Shown here in pieces: positions 32,834 through 46,582 of a DNA stretch of 64,000 nt (position 1 is the first letter of the stretch; every line of letters begins with the position of its first letter). The notes beneath the pieces were generated by a model. The model did no database searches, was not told the DNA's origin, and saw nothing but the letters and a program-made list of their open reading frames with translations. Both the position numbers and the translations under genes were made by a program. Where the stretch lies: the NCBI GenBank assembly GCA_011799875.1, contig CM022299.1, positions 334,908,409 through 334,972,408 on the forward strand, in the 5' to 3' direction. The DNA is from Thinopyrum elongatum. Lineage: Eukaryota; Streptophyta; Magnoliopsida; Poales; Poaceae.

Positions 32834-35800
32834 TGTAACACCCTGGTTTTCGCTCCTGTTTTTTTTCCTTCGCGGGATTTGACTCCCGTCTTTTTCTCTC
32901 TCAGTGTTATCGGATTTATTTAGCTCTTGGGTATATGAAGATGGTCATTTAGTCTTGCCTTCCCTATCCAACCCGAGATTCTCTCCAGACCAACCTTGCC
33001 ACCCAAGATCTATTCTCAAAATTTTGCCGTCGAAACCCTACCTTCTGAGTTGCCGGAAGGGAAACCCTGATCTCTTCCGTTACAAAGGAACCCCAATTTC
33101 CTTTGATCTGCTGATTCCCAAACTTCTCCTAGTGATCATCCTTTATCTATAAACCCTGGATATGCAAAAATATTGCCAAGTCATTTGCAATATTTTTCAT
33201 TCATAATTAATTCCTTTTTCTGCCAGTTAACGGAATTAAATCCAAGAAAATATCTATCCATCTCCAAAGTTCATGAAAACTTGTGGAGATATTCTTTGTG
33301 ATCATATTGAGCTCCTATAAAAATATTGGCCATAATTAAATAAGGGAAATTGCATTTTCCTATTTAATGTCAATATTGCATTTTGGGCAGTTTCTAAAGG
33401 AACTACCATTTTGGTAGCCAGGAAGAATCCCAAAAAAATTGTAGAGCTTTTCCTATCCATATATTCACCATTTCCATAAAAAACCCAAGTTCCATAGTTC
33501 AAAGTTTGAGCACAACATCCATTTGCAAATTCTATCCAGAATTTCAGTTTGCAAAGGAAATGCTTGAACCCTTGATCGATTTGAGCTGACATTTTTCATG
33601 GTGATTAACATTGAGAAATCACCCATGGATACCAAAAATCAGCTCAATCCCTCTATCCATTCTTCCCCAGCAATTTTCTCAAGTTTCTGTCCATTTCAAA
33701 GCTCTGTGAAGGAAGTACCACTTTGGCATTTCCAAATGAGCTGAAATTTTATCAGCATCTTCACGTATCCAAACCATCACTCTCCACAAAAATTCACTTC
33801 ATTTCATCAAACCATTTGAGCACAGCTTCATGTTCTAGTTTCTGGACCAATTTTTGGTTTGTGAAGGAAGTGTATGCAAATGGGGCCTAAATGACTTCAA
33901 ATTTTGCAAGCACATACTACTTCCTACCTCATTTCATTTTGACACAGATCCAACTCCATTGGTCCATCCATTTCTCCAGAAACCACTACAAACACCTTCA
34001 TGTCAGAACTTTATTCTGCAAGTCTCTCTTATATCTGAGCTACCTAGCTGGTTCCAGATACTCCTCTCACCTATTTGAGCAGCGAGGAACATGCTGGACA
34101 TGGTTGGACAGGCAGGAGCCTTCCAGAGCGTGATGTGCCTGTGGTGACTGCGTGAATAGCGAGCAGAAACTGTGCTCTACGCTGTCGTCGCGTCGGGCAG
34201 GACAGCTCGAGCAGCGCCGGCTTGTCCAAACATGTCTAGTGGCTCCGCAGCACCCACGTACCCCCTCTCCAGGCCCTTCCCCCTCCCCAATCGTCCTCCT
34301 CGCGCCACGACGATCGCCGCCGCTATTCTGCCCGTGACCATCGTCGTTTTCTCGCTTGTCTCTTCTTTCTCCGAGCTCTCCCGAAGCCACTACCTCCTTC
34401 TCCACGCTCCCGGAGGCCTTGCCGACATCGCCATCTCCAGCCACGTATTCCCCGAGCTCAAGTGAGCGGATAGGAAGGCCACGGTGGCCGAACCTATCCG
34501 GCGAGCCCCCATGGCTATAAATAGCCCGTCCCCAGACCCCTCGAGCTCACCCCTCAGCCTCTCCACATTCCTAGCACCCCACCCAACCTCCCATTCGATC
34601 TCCAGGAGCCCTCCTCATCCCTCACTGCCGCCATGGCTGTTAGTGGCCTCCGCTCGAATTCGGGCAAGCCAGGGCCCCTCCTCCACCTCTCTCCCCACCA
34701 GAGGGTCCTCTCGGCCACCGCAGTGAAGGAAATATGCCCTAGAGGCAATAATAAAGTTATTATTTTATTTCCTTATGTCATGATAAATGTTTATTATTCA
34801 TGCTAGAATTGTATTAACCGGAAACTTGATACATGTGTGAATACATAGACAAAATAGAGTGTCACTAGTATGCCTCTACTTGACTAGCTCGTTAATCAAA
34901 GATGGTTATGTTTCCTAACCATAGACATGAGTTGTCATTTGATTAACGGGATCACATCATTAGGAGAATGATGTGACTGACTTGACCCATTCCGTTAGCT
35001 TAGCACTTGATCGTTTAGTATGTTGCTATTGCTTTCTTCATGACTTATACATGTTCCTATGACTATGAGATTATGCAACTCCCGTTTACCGGAGGAACAC
35101 TTTGTGTGCTGCCAAACGTCACAACGTAACTGGGTGATTATAAAGGTGCTCTATAGGTGTCTCCGAAGGTACTTGTTGAGTTGGCGTATTTCGAGATTAG
35201 GATTTGTCACTCCGATTGTCGGAGAGGTATCTCTGGGCCCACTCGGTAATGCACATCACTATAAGCCTTGCAAGCATTGTAACTAATGAGTTAGTTGCGG
35301 GATGATGTATTACGGAATGAGTAAAGAGACTTGCCGGTAACGAGATTGAACTAGGTATTGAGATACCGACGATCGAATCTCGGGCAAGTAACATACCGAT
35401 GACAAAGGGAACAACGTATGTTGTTATGCGGTTTGACCGATAAAGATCTTCGTAGAATATGTGGGAGCCAATATGAGCATCCAGGTTCCGCTATTGGTTA
35501 TTGACCGGAGACATGTCTCGGTCATGTCTACATAGTTCTCGAACCCATAGGGTCCGCACGCTTAAAGTTCGGTGACGATCGGTATTATGAGTTTATGTGA
35601 TTTGATGACCGAAGTTTGTTTGGAGTCCCGGATGAGATCGGGGACATGACGAGGAGTCTCAAAATAGTCGAGAGGTAAAGATCGATATATTGGAAGGCTA
35701 TATTCGGACATCGGAAAGGTTCCGAGTGATTCGGGTATTTTTCGGAGTACCGAAGAGTTACGGGAATTCGTATTGGGCCTTAATGGGCCATACGGGAAAG

Positions 35801-38800
35801 GAGAGAAAGGCCTCAAGGGTGGCTGCGCCCCTTCCCCATGGACTGGTCCGAATTGGACTAGGGAAAGGGGGCGCCCCCTTCCTTCCTTCTGCTTCTCCCT
35901 TCCCCTTTTCCTATTCCATGTGGGAGGTGGAATCCTACTAGGACTCCACACCTTGGGCGCGCCCTGTGAGGGCCGGCCTCCTCCTCCCTCCATCCTTTAT
36001 ATACGTGGCCAGGGGGCACCCCATAGACACAACAATTGATCATTGATCTCTTAGCCAAGTGCGGTACCCCCCTCCACCATAATCCACCTCGATCATATCG
36101 TAGCGGTGCTTACGCGAAACCCTGCGTCGGTAGCATCATCATCACCGTCACCACGCCGTCGTGCTGACGAAACTCTCCTGTGAAGCTTTGCTGGATCGGA
36201 GCTCACGGGACGTCATCAAGTTGAACGTGTGCTGAACTCGGAGGTGCCGTGCGTTCGGTACTTGGATCGGTCGGATCGTGAAGACGTACGACTACATCAA
36301 CCGCGTTGTGCTAACGCTTCTGCTTTCGGTCTACGAGGGTACGTGGACACACTCTCCCATCTCGTTGCTATGCATCACCATGATCCTGTGTGTGCGTAGG
36401 AATTTTTTTGAAATTACTACGTTCCCCAACACGCAGTGCCCTGCCCAACTTCATCCCTCCCTCTCTGCCACCATAGCATCGAACCCGTCGCCGCTCGAAT
36501 CGCCGTCCACCGTGGGCAGCGTCGCCACCGCTCCGATGGTCCCCGGCGTCTGTGCCGCCCGCCGTTGGATGCGCCTCTCTATTCTGAATCCATCCATGGG
36601 CAGAACGTCGCCGGAGACGGCCTGTAGCGCCGGCGGTCACCGGCGGAAGCCATCCTTCTCCTCTGCCAGGCAGGCACGGGAGGAGGACGAAGGCCCTGCT
36701 GGCGGGCCCGACTCGTCAGTGGCTCGACCCCCTCCTCTTCGTTTTTTTTCCGGTGGCAGCGCAAGTGGGCTCGGCCCAGGACAGCAGCAGCAGCAGTCTG
36801 GCAGCAGCCGAGGACCTGGGCCGGCTTCGGCACAGTGCAGCCCAAAGAGCACAGTGCTCTTTTTCTTTTTTCTCGCAGAAAAATTGTCCAGGGACCCGGA
36901 TGTGAATAAAAGTTTTACAGAAAGGTCCCTAAACAGTCAATCTGCTGTATCTTTTCAACCACAACTCCGAATCAGGCGATTCCAACGGCCACGCCTTCAG
37001 TTCGTCGAGCCCGTTCCGATGGTATCCTTTTCACCATGATGACACATTCTGAAAATGACCATTTTGCCGTTGCCCTTCTAACAGCCCTCCGAGAGAGAAT
37101 TCTTTCCGGCGAATTCTTCCACGGACTCTCCACACCTCTTCCTGGAGTATTTCTCGACCCCAAGCATGCCGACCATCTGATATATGCCCTAAAGCATTGC
37201 TCTGTGATATTTCTTGTATGTTTAAATTAATATGCTTATGCTTGCTTGTGTAGTGGTGAGCTGTATGGGACGCTGACAAACCCTTGCTTGCACTTTCTTA
37301 GGTAACGGCACCATGCCTGTGTTCTGAGCTGTTTCCGGCCGTCCGGGGTGGATGCCGACTTTTTATTTCTCTTGTCAGCAACTGTCTGTGTTCTGAGCTG
37401 CTTTTCTGCCGTCTCGGGCAACTGTTGAATTTCTTTCCGTAGCAGTGACCCTATGCTCTGAGCTGTTTCTCGGCCGTCTTAGGGAACTGCTACATTCTTT
37501 TTATCAACACCGTCTCATGCTTTGAGCTACTTTTCAGCCGTCTTGAGCCGGGGTTGAGTTATTCCGGTAATGTCCCAGATTCGAGTTGTAAAGACCGTTC
37601 TGGTGGCTACTGGTTTCTTTGCCGGTTTTGTGCAAGGGTTCCAATGGTCGTAACCTACAGCTACAACTTGTAAAGTGATAACTTGCCATTTAAATATTGT
37701 TTCACTAATGACTTGTCGTGATATTATATGGAGATAGGTTGTTATGTTTTTATCATGCATAGCTACTGCCATCTCAAGTTATTATGATAAACAACCATGC
37801 TTGCTAAATACTGGCTAGAACTAAACCTACTCGGTTGATCCAGAGTCACCTGTCCGGACTTATCTGTGCAACCACATTTGCCGGTATGGGATGGCCTTGA
37901 CTTGGTCTGATCGCATGCTCTTTTATCGGTACCGCCAACTAGGGAAGGTTATGCATGCGCGCTACCCTGGCCCGGTAGGCGGCGATAACCTTGTGAGCCC
38001 AGTTGATTGTTTAACCCGGGAGTCCCCGTTTGGGACAGTTTAGTTTGGCCACGACGGTGGCAGGTGTCACGAGGTGACACAGGGGCCACCCAGGATAGGA
38101 CTCCGGGGGAGAATGATTGCCGGTGGTACGGTGGAGGAGTCACGGGTTAGGCAGGTTTTGTTGGAGCAACACTGGTCCACCCGAATGGGATCACGAGATC
38201 AGGTGCTCCATGGTGTGGGTAAAGAGCGCAACCTCTGCAGAGTGTAAAATCTATTCGAATAGCCACGTCCATGGTATTGGACAGTCCGTCCAGACCTCTC
38301 TAGGTGGTCAACCGGAACAGTGATAATAATGGAAGAGAGTAAGTTTGTCAAACTGGTAGTGCAGATGCATAGACATCAGATGATGTCAGGAATATGATAT
38401 GTTAGCCATGGGATAGCTATGAGATGAGCGGTCGGATGGCCGAAAGACTTGGATTGGATTTGGATCATGAGAATGTTCGGAGTATGGATTATTTACTTGA
38501 TATGCTTTTCTTTACTGTATTCTACTTGAGTAATTAATATTGCTAGCTAGTCATGCCATGCCATGATAATTTAATCTTGCTCTAATAACATGTGCATGCT
38601 TGAATGCCATGGATTGCATTGCTTGGTGTATATGTTAGTTTGGTTTGCTTGCGAGTACATTCAAAAGTACTCAGCGGCCTTCAATGTGGCCAGGTTCACA
38701 TAAGGATCCGTCGTCCGTCGACGAGGAGCCGGAGCGTTCGCGGGCTAGGAGCGTAACCCAGTCAGATCCCTGTGGATTGGAGCTGCACCAAGACCATGCT

Positions 38801-38984
38801 GCCTTAGATAGAGCCTTTCCGCTTCCATCACCTCTGTAATATATCTCATGTAAGACTTATATATCCATTAATAGAAATGCATGTGTTCATGATACTTGTT
38901 GTAAGCGCGCATGCCAGAGTGATTTCCTGGGCTGGTATGCGTGGCGACCATCTGGCTATAGTGGTAATCAGGCGGGGCGCCACA
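32834..38984 (+). repeat. LARD 5' LTR, interrupted by a solo LTR
   Basis: Equals the 3' LTR once the 34724-36431 insertion and one copy of cgcag are removed (4,438 versus 4,440 bp). TATA box tataaata at 34516-34523, within a conserved block with ccccatggctataaatagccc. Ends CCACA at 38984. Confidence 0.92.
34724..36431 (+). mobile_element. BARE/Angela-type Copia solo LTR (1,708 bp)
   Basis: TGAAGGAAATATGCCCTAGAGG ... TTCCCCAACA, with the target duplication cgcag at 34719-34723 and 36432-36436. The sequence phrases (catcattaggagaatgatgt, ggtaacgagattgaac) and length fit the BARE1/WIS/Angela group. TATA box tttatatacg near 35997. No internal region, hence a recombination product. It sits inside the LARD LTR, so it is the younger insertion. 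Confidence 0.92.
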
Positions 38985-41900
38985 ACGGATGGTATCAGAG
39001 CAGCCAGGTTGGCTATAGGTTACCCTAGCCACACTTCATTGTCTTGTGCTCAGTAGAAAGCACAGATGGATTTCAGCCATCTTTGCCAAACAGGCACGGC
39101 TACTATTGATCATAAGGCAACCCCATAGGTTTTTGGCTCCATCAGACCCAACTCTTGTGGCCTTTGCCTTCGGTGTGAAATATTCGCACCAGGCAACGAC
39201 CCGTGAGCCTTGAACCCCTAGGTAAACCAGATATCCCTACCCTGCTTGCTAGCCATGGCATTTCTCTTCTTAACTCTAGTTTCCTTTGGGAAACGCTTAT
39301 AATTCTAACTCTCCCCAACAACCGTAGGATCGTTGACTAAGCCACTTTGGCTATGGTCATCCATCGAGTGAGATGTTCCCTAAGGAAGTAGTAGGAGCTT
39401 GACACCGGTGCTACCAGGAGCATCGTGTGGTTTTGCTTCTAAGTCCTTAAAGGTGCATCGAGTGCGCTATAATAGTTATACTAGTGAATCTTTGGCCACG
39501 TGTGTAAGGTCCGCAAATATTTGAGCTTTATTTGCTTTTGGTTTTCATGGCTCTTGTTTCTTTCGTCGGTTTCGTTTCTTCGCTCCGACTGGATCCATCC
39601 GCAAGTGCCGTCAAGAAGACCAGCATACAACTTGGATAATACCCAATAATCCAAATTCAGCAAAGGTCATGCCAAGTCAACTGGCTGATATTCAGAATAA
39701 CAACACCGGATCTGCCAGGAGTGAAGAATGGGTCAGAAGCAGAATATGTGTGGAACAGACAAGACCAGAATATACCTGAGAGAGTTGGCCTTAGAATAGA
39801 TCACGCCTAAGGAGTAGTCAGATGAGTTACCAAGAATGAATATCAGCAAGGACAAATTATTCCGTCTGCGATACAAGGATTACTTTGGTTAGTGAGGTGA
39901 ACCGAATCTTTTCTCAATGGACCCAAGAATCATTTATTACCCACCGAAGATATATTTCAAGAATGTGAATATGCCAAGAGCAGCAACAAAATTCTGGTAC
40001 GTTGGTACAAATTGCAAAGCATATTTTGGAGTTCATCGGTGCAAATACAAAATTTTCAGGGCACTGTGAACAAGGTTTGCAAGGAATATGGATGAGCTCA
40101 CAGTTGCCCAGAATCACTGAGCTTCCAAGCATCCAGAATCAAGGAGCACCTAACATGATTGGAAACTCAGCTGAACCAAATGGAATTATCCGTCAATTGC
40201 TTATTGTCGGCAACACTTTTTTGAATGAAAAAGGTATTCCGAACTAATTAACAACATGAAGCCTGCATCAGTTGTGCAGCCTTTACAGTGGCAATAATCA
40301 GACCAGCAGAAGACAAGCGGTGTGTGACAATAGAAAACCTTCAGACAAGGTATGGCCTATACCAAGTTTGGCTCCGCTATGGGTAAATTCCGGATACTTC
40401 GGAAGGAAGCCGGAATCGGCCACAGGTCTGACTGCGTACACAGTGAAAGGCTTCTGGTATAAGGAACCCAGCCTTCCTCCGCAAGTTACCAGGCTGCCAA
40501 TCTTCCTTGGTATGCCACTTGGTGAGAAAAATCTTCTGGGGTACGACACTCCCATCTTCCACCGTGTGCTACCACGGAAACCTTCCGGCATAAGGTACCT
40601 GACCTTCCGCCATAAACTACATGAAGGAAAAACTTCTGAGGTACGATCCCTAGCCTTCTTCAGCACGCTACCTTGGGTAGAAGCTTCAAGCATAAGGAAT
40701 TTAGCCTTCATCAACATGCACCATTGTGCCCACGACAAGCTTGTCAGGAGCACGAACTAGTCCAGACACACATCCGCCTCAGAACTCAGTGGTTATGAAA
40801 GGATTTATCCTACCCCTGCATATGCTGTGAGCATGCAGTCCAATGGATCAGTTCATGCGAGCCACTCATCAGGAATGACTGTGTTCAGAGAAACATTGGC
40901 CCCATGTTGAAAAGAAGAATACGAGCACAGTAACCCTTACGAGATATGCAAGAGTAAATTGTGAGAACAAGCCTGACAAGCCGGGAAAACAATCAAGGAG
41001 GTGTGTTGGCAGGTCATGACAGGTCCATGAAAGGAATTCTCAAGAACAAAGAAGTGGTGAACAAACAACCTCCGTGCCGGTCAACAAGATACAGCTTCAC
41101 GGACGGAGTGACATTAGTAATACTTGTCAGACTCTCGCATATATGGCCACAACAATGCAGCCAACATGACATACTCACCTGAATATGGGCCATCAACCAA
41201 GATAAGAGGCTATGCTCCAAAAGATACACCGGATGATAGCGATACTATGTTTAGCTCAATGGTCATGGCAAGGACTGCAGAGGCTATATATATGACAGAG
41301 CCATCTCCACGAGCGACAGAGTTTGAAACCAGACATTCAGATAGAATGGCTCAAAACACATCAGCATCAACAGCTCGTAGACATCAGGATGTCATTGGAA
41401 TAAGAGATTACTTTCTATGATTACTTTGTGATCATGCCTGACATTTCAGTTGAGGATATAGCAGCAATAGTTCGGTCATGTTGTTCCTTGAATTGTGGAT
41501 CACCTAGGACAAAGTCAAAATGCCTAAAGCAGAAGGAAGTGTCAGTACAGAATCCGCAGCCAGACTGAGCATTCTGACACGGCAGAAAGAAATCATCTCC
41601 CACTCACTCGAGGCCATACGAGCATGTGAGCCTGGTACCAGAAAAGGATGTTTTGCCCATGACAGTCAGAGTACAAAGTATCACAATAAAATCCGAAGCA
41701 GTCGCTTCCAGGCCATGGAAACCGAGCTGTCTGTTGGTATTACCCGCTACCCCACCCAGTAATACCACTGCCAGGACAAAGGTACACCTGACAGGAAAGA
41801 GAAGGATTCAAGGAAGTTGTGTGCAGAGACAACACATGGTCCATCAGAAGAGCCAGTTAAAAAGGTCAGTGAACCAACGAAGACAAGAGACAGCTGATGG

Positions 41901-41986
41901 ATCCAAGTCGCACACAGGTAAGTCCCCTTCACTAGGGGGTAAGCCCGGAAATCTCGAGGACGAGATTTTCTTAAGGGGGGTAGGTT
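38985..41986 (+). other. LARD internal region with PBS and polypurine tract
   Basis: TGGTATCAGAGC at 38990-39001 is the primer-binding site for initiator tRNA-Met. ttaaggggggtaggtt at 41971-41986 is the polypurine tract. Between them no gag, protease, integrase or RT motif is found in any frame. Apart from the repeat block at 40339-40740 I see only short scattered ORFs. Confidence 0.85.
40272..40760 (+). repeat. 51-bp tandem repeats forming an open frame with 17-residue repeats
   Basis: Units near 40398, 40451, 40502, 40533, 40582, 40633 and 40684 begin cttc(t/c)gg-like and contain ggtac or ataagg; the commonest step is 51 bp. The plus-strand frame stays open for 163 codons and shows 17-residue periodicity, for example KPSGIRYLTFRHKLHEG then KTSEVRSLAFFSTLPWV. 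The opposite strand is also open over nearly the same span (40298-40753). No early ATG is present (first in-frame ATG about 40511). Whether it is translated is unknown. Confidence 0.6.
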
Positions 41987-44900
41987 TGTAACACCCTGGT
42001 TTTCGCTCCTGTTTTTTTTTCCTTCGCGGGATTTGACTCCCGCCTTTTTTTTTCTCGGTGCTACCGAATTTCTTTAGCTCTTAGGTATATGAAGATGGTC
42101 ATTTAGTCTTGCCTTCCCTATCCAACCTGAGATTCTCTCCAGACCAACCTTGCCACCCAAGATCTATTCTCAAGATTTTGCCATCAAAACCCTACCTTCC
42201 GAGTTGCCGGAAGGGAAACCCTGATCTCTTCCGTTACAAAGGAACCCCAATTTCCTTTGATCAGCTGATTCCCAAACTTCTCCCAGTGATCATCCTTTAT
42301 CTATAAACCCTGGATATGCAAAAATATTGCCAAGTCATTTGCAATATTTTTCATTCATAATTAATTCCTTTTTCTGCCAGTTAAAGGAATTAAATCCAAG
42401 AAAATATCTATCCATCTCCAAAGTTCATGAAAACTTGTGGAGATATTCTTTGTGATCATATTGAGCTCCAATAAAAATATTGGCCATAATTAAATAAGGG
42501 AAATTGCATTTTCCTATTTAATGCCAATATTGCATTTTGGGCAGTTTCTAAAGGAACTATCATTTTGGTAGCTAGGAAGAATCCCAAATAAATTGTAGAG
42601 CTTTTCCTATCCATATATTCACCATTTCCATAAAAAAACCCAAGTTCCATAGTTCAAAGTTTGAGCACAGCATCCATTTGCAAATTCTATCCAGATTTTC
42701 AGTTTGCAAAGGAAGTGCTTGAACCCTTGATCGATTTGAGCTGAAATTTTTCATGGTGATTAACATTGAGAAATCACCCATGGATAACAAAAATCAGCTC
42801 AATCCCTCTATCCATTCTTCCCCAGCAATTTTCTCAAGTTTCTGTCCATTTCAAAGCTCTGTGAAGGAAGTACCACTTTGGCATTTCCAAATGAGCTGAA
42901 ATTTTATCAGCATCTTCATGTATCCAAACCATCACTCTCCACAAAAATTCACTTCATTTCATCAAACCATTTGAGCACAGCTTCAAGTTCCAGTTTCTGG
43001 ACCAATTTTTGGTTTGTGAAGGAAGTGTACGCAAATGGGGCCTAAATGACTTCAAATTTTGCAAGCACATACTACTTCCTACCTCATTTCATTTTGACAC
43101 AGATCCAACTCCATTGGTCCATCCATTTCTCCAGAAACCACTACAAACACCTTCCTGTCAGAACCTTATTCTGCAGGTCTCTCTTATATCAGAGCTACCT
43201 AGCTGGTTCCAGATACTCCTCTCACCTATTTGAGCAGCGAGGAACGTGATGGACATGGTTGGATAGGCAGGAGCCTTCCAGAGCGTGCTGTGCCCTTGGT
43301 GACCGCGTGAACAGCGAGCAGAAACTATGCTCTACGCGGTCGTCGCGTTGGGCAGGACAGCTCGAGCAGCGCCGGCTTGTACAAACATGTCTAGTGGCTC
43401 CGCAGCACCCACGTACCCCCTCTCTAGGCCCTTCCCCCTCCCCAATCGTCCTCCTCGCGCCACGATGATCGCCGCCACTATTCTGCCCGTGACCATCGTT
43501 GTTTTCTCGCTTGTCTCTTCTTTCTCCGAGCTCTCCCGAAGCTACTACCTCCTTCTCCATGCTCTCAGAGGCCATGCCGACATCGCCATCTCCAGCCACG
43601 TATTCCCCGAGCTCCAGTGAGCGGATAGGAAGGCCACGGTGGCCGAACCTATCCGACGAGCCCCCATGGCTATAAATAGCCCGTCTCCGGACCCCTCGAG
43701 CTCACCTCTCAGCCTTTCCACATTCCTAGCACCCCGCCATGCCTCCCATTCAAGCTCCAGGAGCCCTCCTCATCCCTCATCACTGCCATGGCCGTCGGTG
43801 GCCTCCGCTCGAATTCGGGCAAGCCAGGGCCCCTCCTCCACCTCTCTCCCCACCAGAGGGTCCTCTTGGCCACCGCAGAGCCCTTCCCAACTTCATCCCT
43901 CCCTCTCTGCCACCATAGCGCCGAACCCGTCGCTGCCCGAATCACCGTCCGTCGCGGGCAGCGTCGCCACCGCTCTGATGGTCCCCGGCGTCCGTGCCGC
44001 CCGCCGTTGGATGCGTCTCTCTATTCTGAATCCATCAATGGGCGGAACGTCGCCGGAGACGGCCTGTAGCGCCGGCGGTCGTCGGCGGAAGCCACCCTTC
44101 TCCTTTGCCAGGCAGGCGCGGGAGGAGGACGAAGGCCCTGCTGGCGGGCCCGACTCGTCAGTGGCTCGACCCCCTCTATCTTCGTTTTTTTTTCGGTGGC
44201 AGTGCAAGTGGGCTCGGCCCAGGACAGCAGCAGCAGCAGTCTGGCAGCAGCCGAGGACTTGGGCCGGCTTCGGCACAGTGCAGCCCAAAGAGCACAGTGC
44301 TCTTTTTCTTTTTTCTCGCAGAAAAACTATCCAAGGACCTGGATGTGAATAAAAGTTTTACAGAAAGGTCCCTAAACAGTCAATCTGCTGTATCTTTTCA
44401 ACCACAACTCCGAATCAGGTGATTCCAACGGCCACGCCTTCAGTTCGTCGAGCCCGTTCCGATGGTATCCTTTTCACCATGATGACACATTCTGAAAATG
44501 ACCATTTTGCCCTTGCCCTTCTAACAGCCCTCCGAGAGAGAATTCTTTTCGGCGAATTCTTCCGCGGACTCTCCACACCTCTTCCTGGAGTATTTCTCGA
44601 ATCCAGGCAAGCCGACCATCTGATATATGCCCTAAAGCATTGCTCTATGATATTTCTTGCATGTTTAAATTAATATGCTTATGCTTGCTTGTGTAGTGGT
44701 GAGTTGTATGGGACGCTGACGAACCCTTGCTTGCACTTTCTTCGGTAACGGCACCACGCTTGTGTTCTGAGCTGTTTCCGGCCGTCCGGGGTGGATGCCG
44801 ACTTTTTATTTCTCTTGTCAGCAACTGTCCGTGTTCTGAGCTGCTTTTCTGCCATCTCGGGCAGCTGTTGAATTTCTTTCCGTAGCAGTGACCCTATGCT

Positions 44901-46426
44901 CTTAGCTGTTTCTCGGCTGTCTTAGGGAACTGCTACATTCTTTTTATCAACACCGTCTCATGCTCTGAGCTGCTTTCCAGCTGTCTTGAGCCGGGGTTGA
45001 GTTATTCCGGTAATGTCCCAGATCTGAGTTGTAAAGACCGTTCTGGTGGCTACTGGTTTCTTTGCCGGTTTGTGCAAGGGTTCCGATGGTCGTAACCTAC
45101 AGCTGCAACTTGTAAAGTGATAACTTGTCATTTAAATATTGTTTCACTAATGACATGTCGTGATATTATATGGAGATAGGTTGTTATGTTTTTATCATGC
45201 ATAGCTACTGCCATCTCAAGTTATTATGATAAACAACCATGCTTGCTAAATACTGGCTAAAACTAAACCTACTCGATTGATCCAGAGTCACCTGTCCGGA
45301 CTTATCCGTGCAACCACATTTGCCGGTATGGGACGGCCTTGACTTGGTCTGATCGCGTGCTCTTTTATCGGTACTGCCAACTAGGGAAGGTTATGCGTGC
45401 GCACTACCCTGGCCCGGTAGGCGGTGATAACCTTGTGAGCCCAGTTGATTGTTTAACCCGGGAGTCCCCGTTTGGGACAGTTTAGTTTGGCCACGATGGT
45501 GGCAGGTGTCACGAGGTGACACAGCGGCCACCCAGGACAGGACTCTGGGGGAGAATGATTGCCGGTGGTACGGTGGAGGAGTCACGGGTTAGGCAGGTTT
45601 TGTTGGAGCAACACTGGTCCACCCGAATGGGATCACGAGGTCAGGTGCTCCATGGTGTGGGTAAAGTGCGCAACCTCTGCAGAGTGTAAAATCTATTCGA
45701 ATAGCTGCGTCCATGGTATTGGACAGTCCGTCCAGACCTCTCTAGGTGGTCAACCGGAACAGTGATAATAATGGAAGAGAGTAAGTTTGTCAAACTGGTA
45801 GTGCAGATGCATAGACATCAGATGATGTCAGGAATATGATATGCTAGCCATGGGATAGCTATGAGATGAGTGGTCGGATGACCGAAAGACTTGGATTGGA
45901 TTTGGATCATGAGAATGTTCGGAGTATGGATTATTTACTTGATATGCTTTTCTTTACTGTATTCTACTTGAGTAATTAATATTGCTAGCTAGTCATGCCA
46001 TGCCATGATAATTTAATCTTGCTCTAATAACATGTGCATGCTTGAATGCCATGGATTGCATTGCTTGGTGTATATGTTAGTTTGGTTTGCTTGCGAGTAC
46101 ATTCAAAAGTACTCAGCAGCCTTCAATGTGGCCAGGTTCACATAAGGATCCGTCGTCCGTCGACGAGGAGCCGGAGCGTTCGCGGGCTAGGAGCGTAACC
46201 CAGTCAGATCCCTGTGGATTGGAGCTGCACCAAGACCATGCTGCCTTAGATAGAGCCTTTCCGCTTCCATCACCTCTGTAATATATCTCATGTAAGACTT
46301 ATATATCCATTAATAGAAATACCTGTGTTGATGATACTTGTTGTAAGCGCGCATGCCAGAGTGATTTCCTGGGCTGGTATGCGTGGCGACCGTCTGGCTA
46401 CAGTGGTAATCAGGCAGGGCGCCACA
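41987..46426 (+). repeat. LARD 3' LTR (4,440 bp)
   Basis: Uninterrupted copy. TATA box tataaata at 43671-43678. Short ORFs shared with the 5' LTR (for example MAEPIRRAPMAINSP at 43639 and 34484) are present in both copies but are probably not coding. Followed by the target duplication ctcct. Confidence 0.93.
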
Positions 46427-46582
46427 CTCCTATAGCCATTAAAAGAGAGACACGTGGCGTCACGTGAATGGTTAACAGAACACACATGATTTAAATTATA
46501 CAAACGTTTGAGATGTTAAAGTGGCAGCTATTTGTTTCAAAATGCCTTTGTTGGCTGTTATTCGAGTGCGCCTTCTCTCAAA

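Larger units (their letters stand above)
32834..46426 (+). mobile_element. LARD (large retrotransposon derivative), Sukkula-like, complete
   Basis: Two LTRs beginning TGTAACACCCTGG and ending GGCGCCACA flank a 3.0 kb internal region with a tRNA-Met primer-binding site and a polypurine tract. The 5-bp duplication ctcct is perfect at 32829-32833 and 46427-46431. LTRs of about 4.44 kb with no gag or pol are the defining traits of LARDs, known in barley as Sukkula. The element must be moved by proteins from an autonomous relative. LTR copies look highly similar by eye, so the insertion is relatively recent; a solo LTR has since inserted in the 5' LTR. Confidence 0.88.

Noticed and set aside
34484..34726. 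ORF beginning MAEPIRRAPMAINSP in the LARD LTR, repeated and extended at 43639-44352 (237 codons)
   Set aside because: It starts before the TATA box of the LTR, its length differs between the two LTR copies, and its composition is GC-rich low complexity. Presence in both LTRs follows from their being copies.
40298..40753. Minus-strand 151-codon ORF as a separate gene
   Set aside because: It mirrors the 51-bp repeat frame on the plus strand; there is no independent evidence for it.
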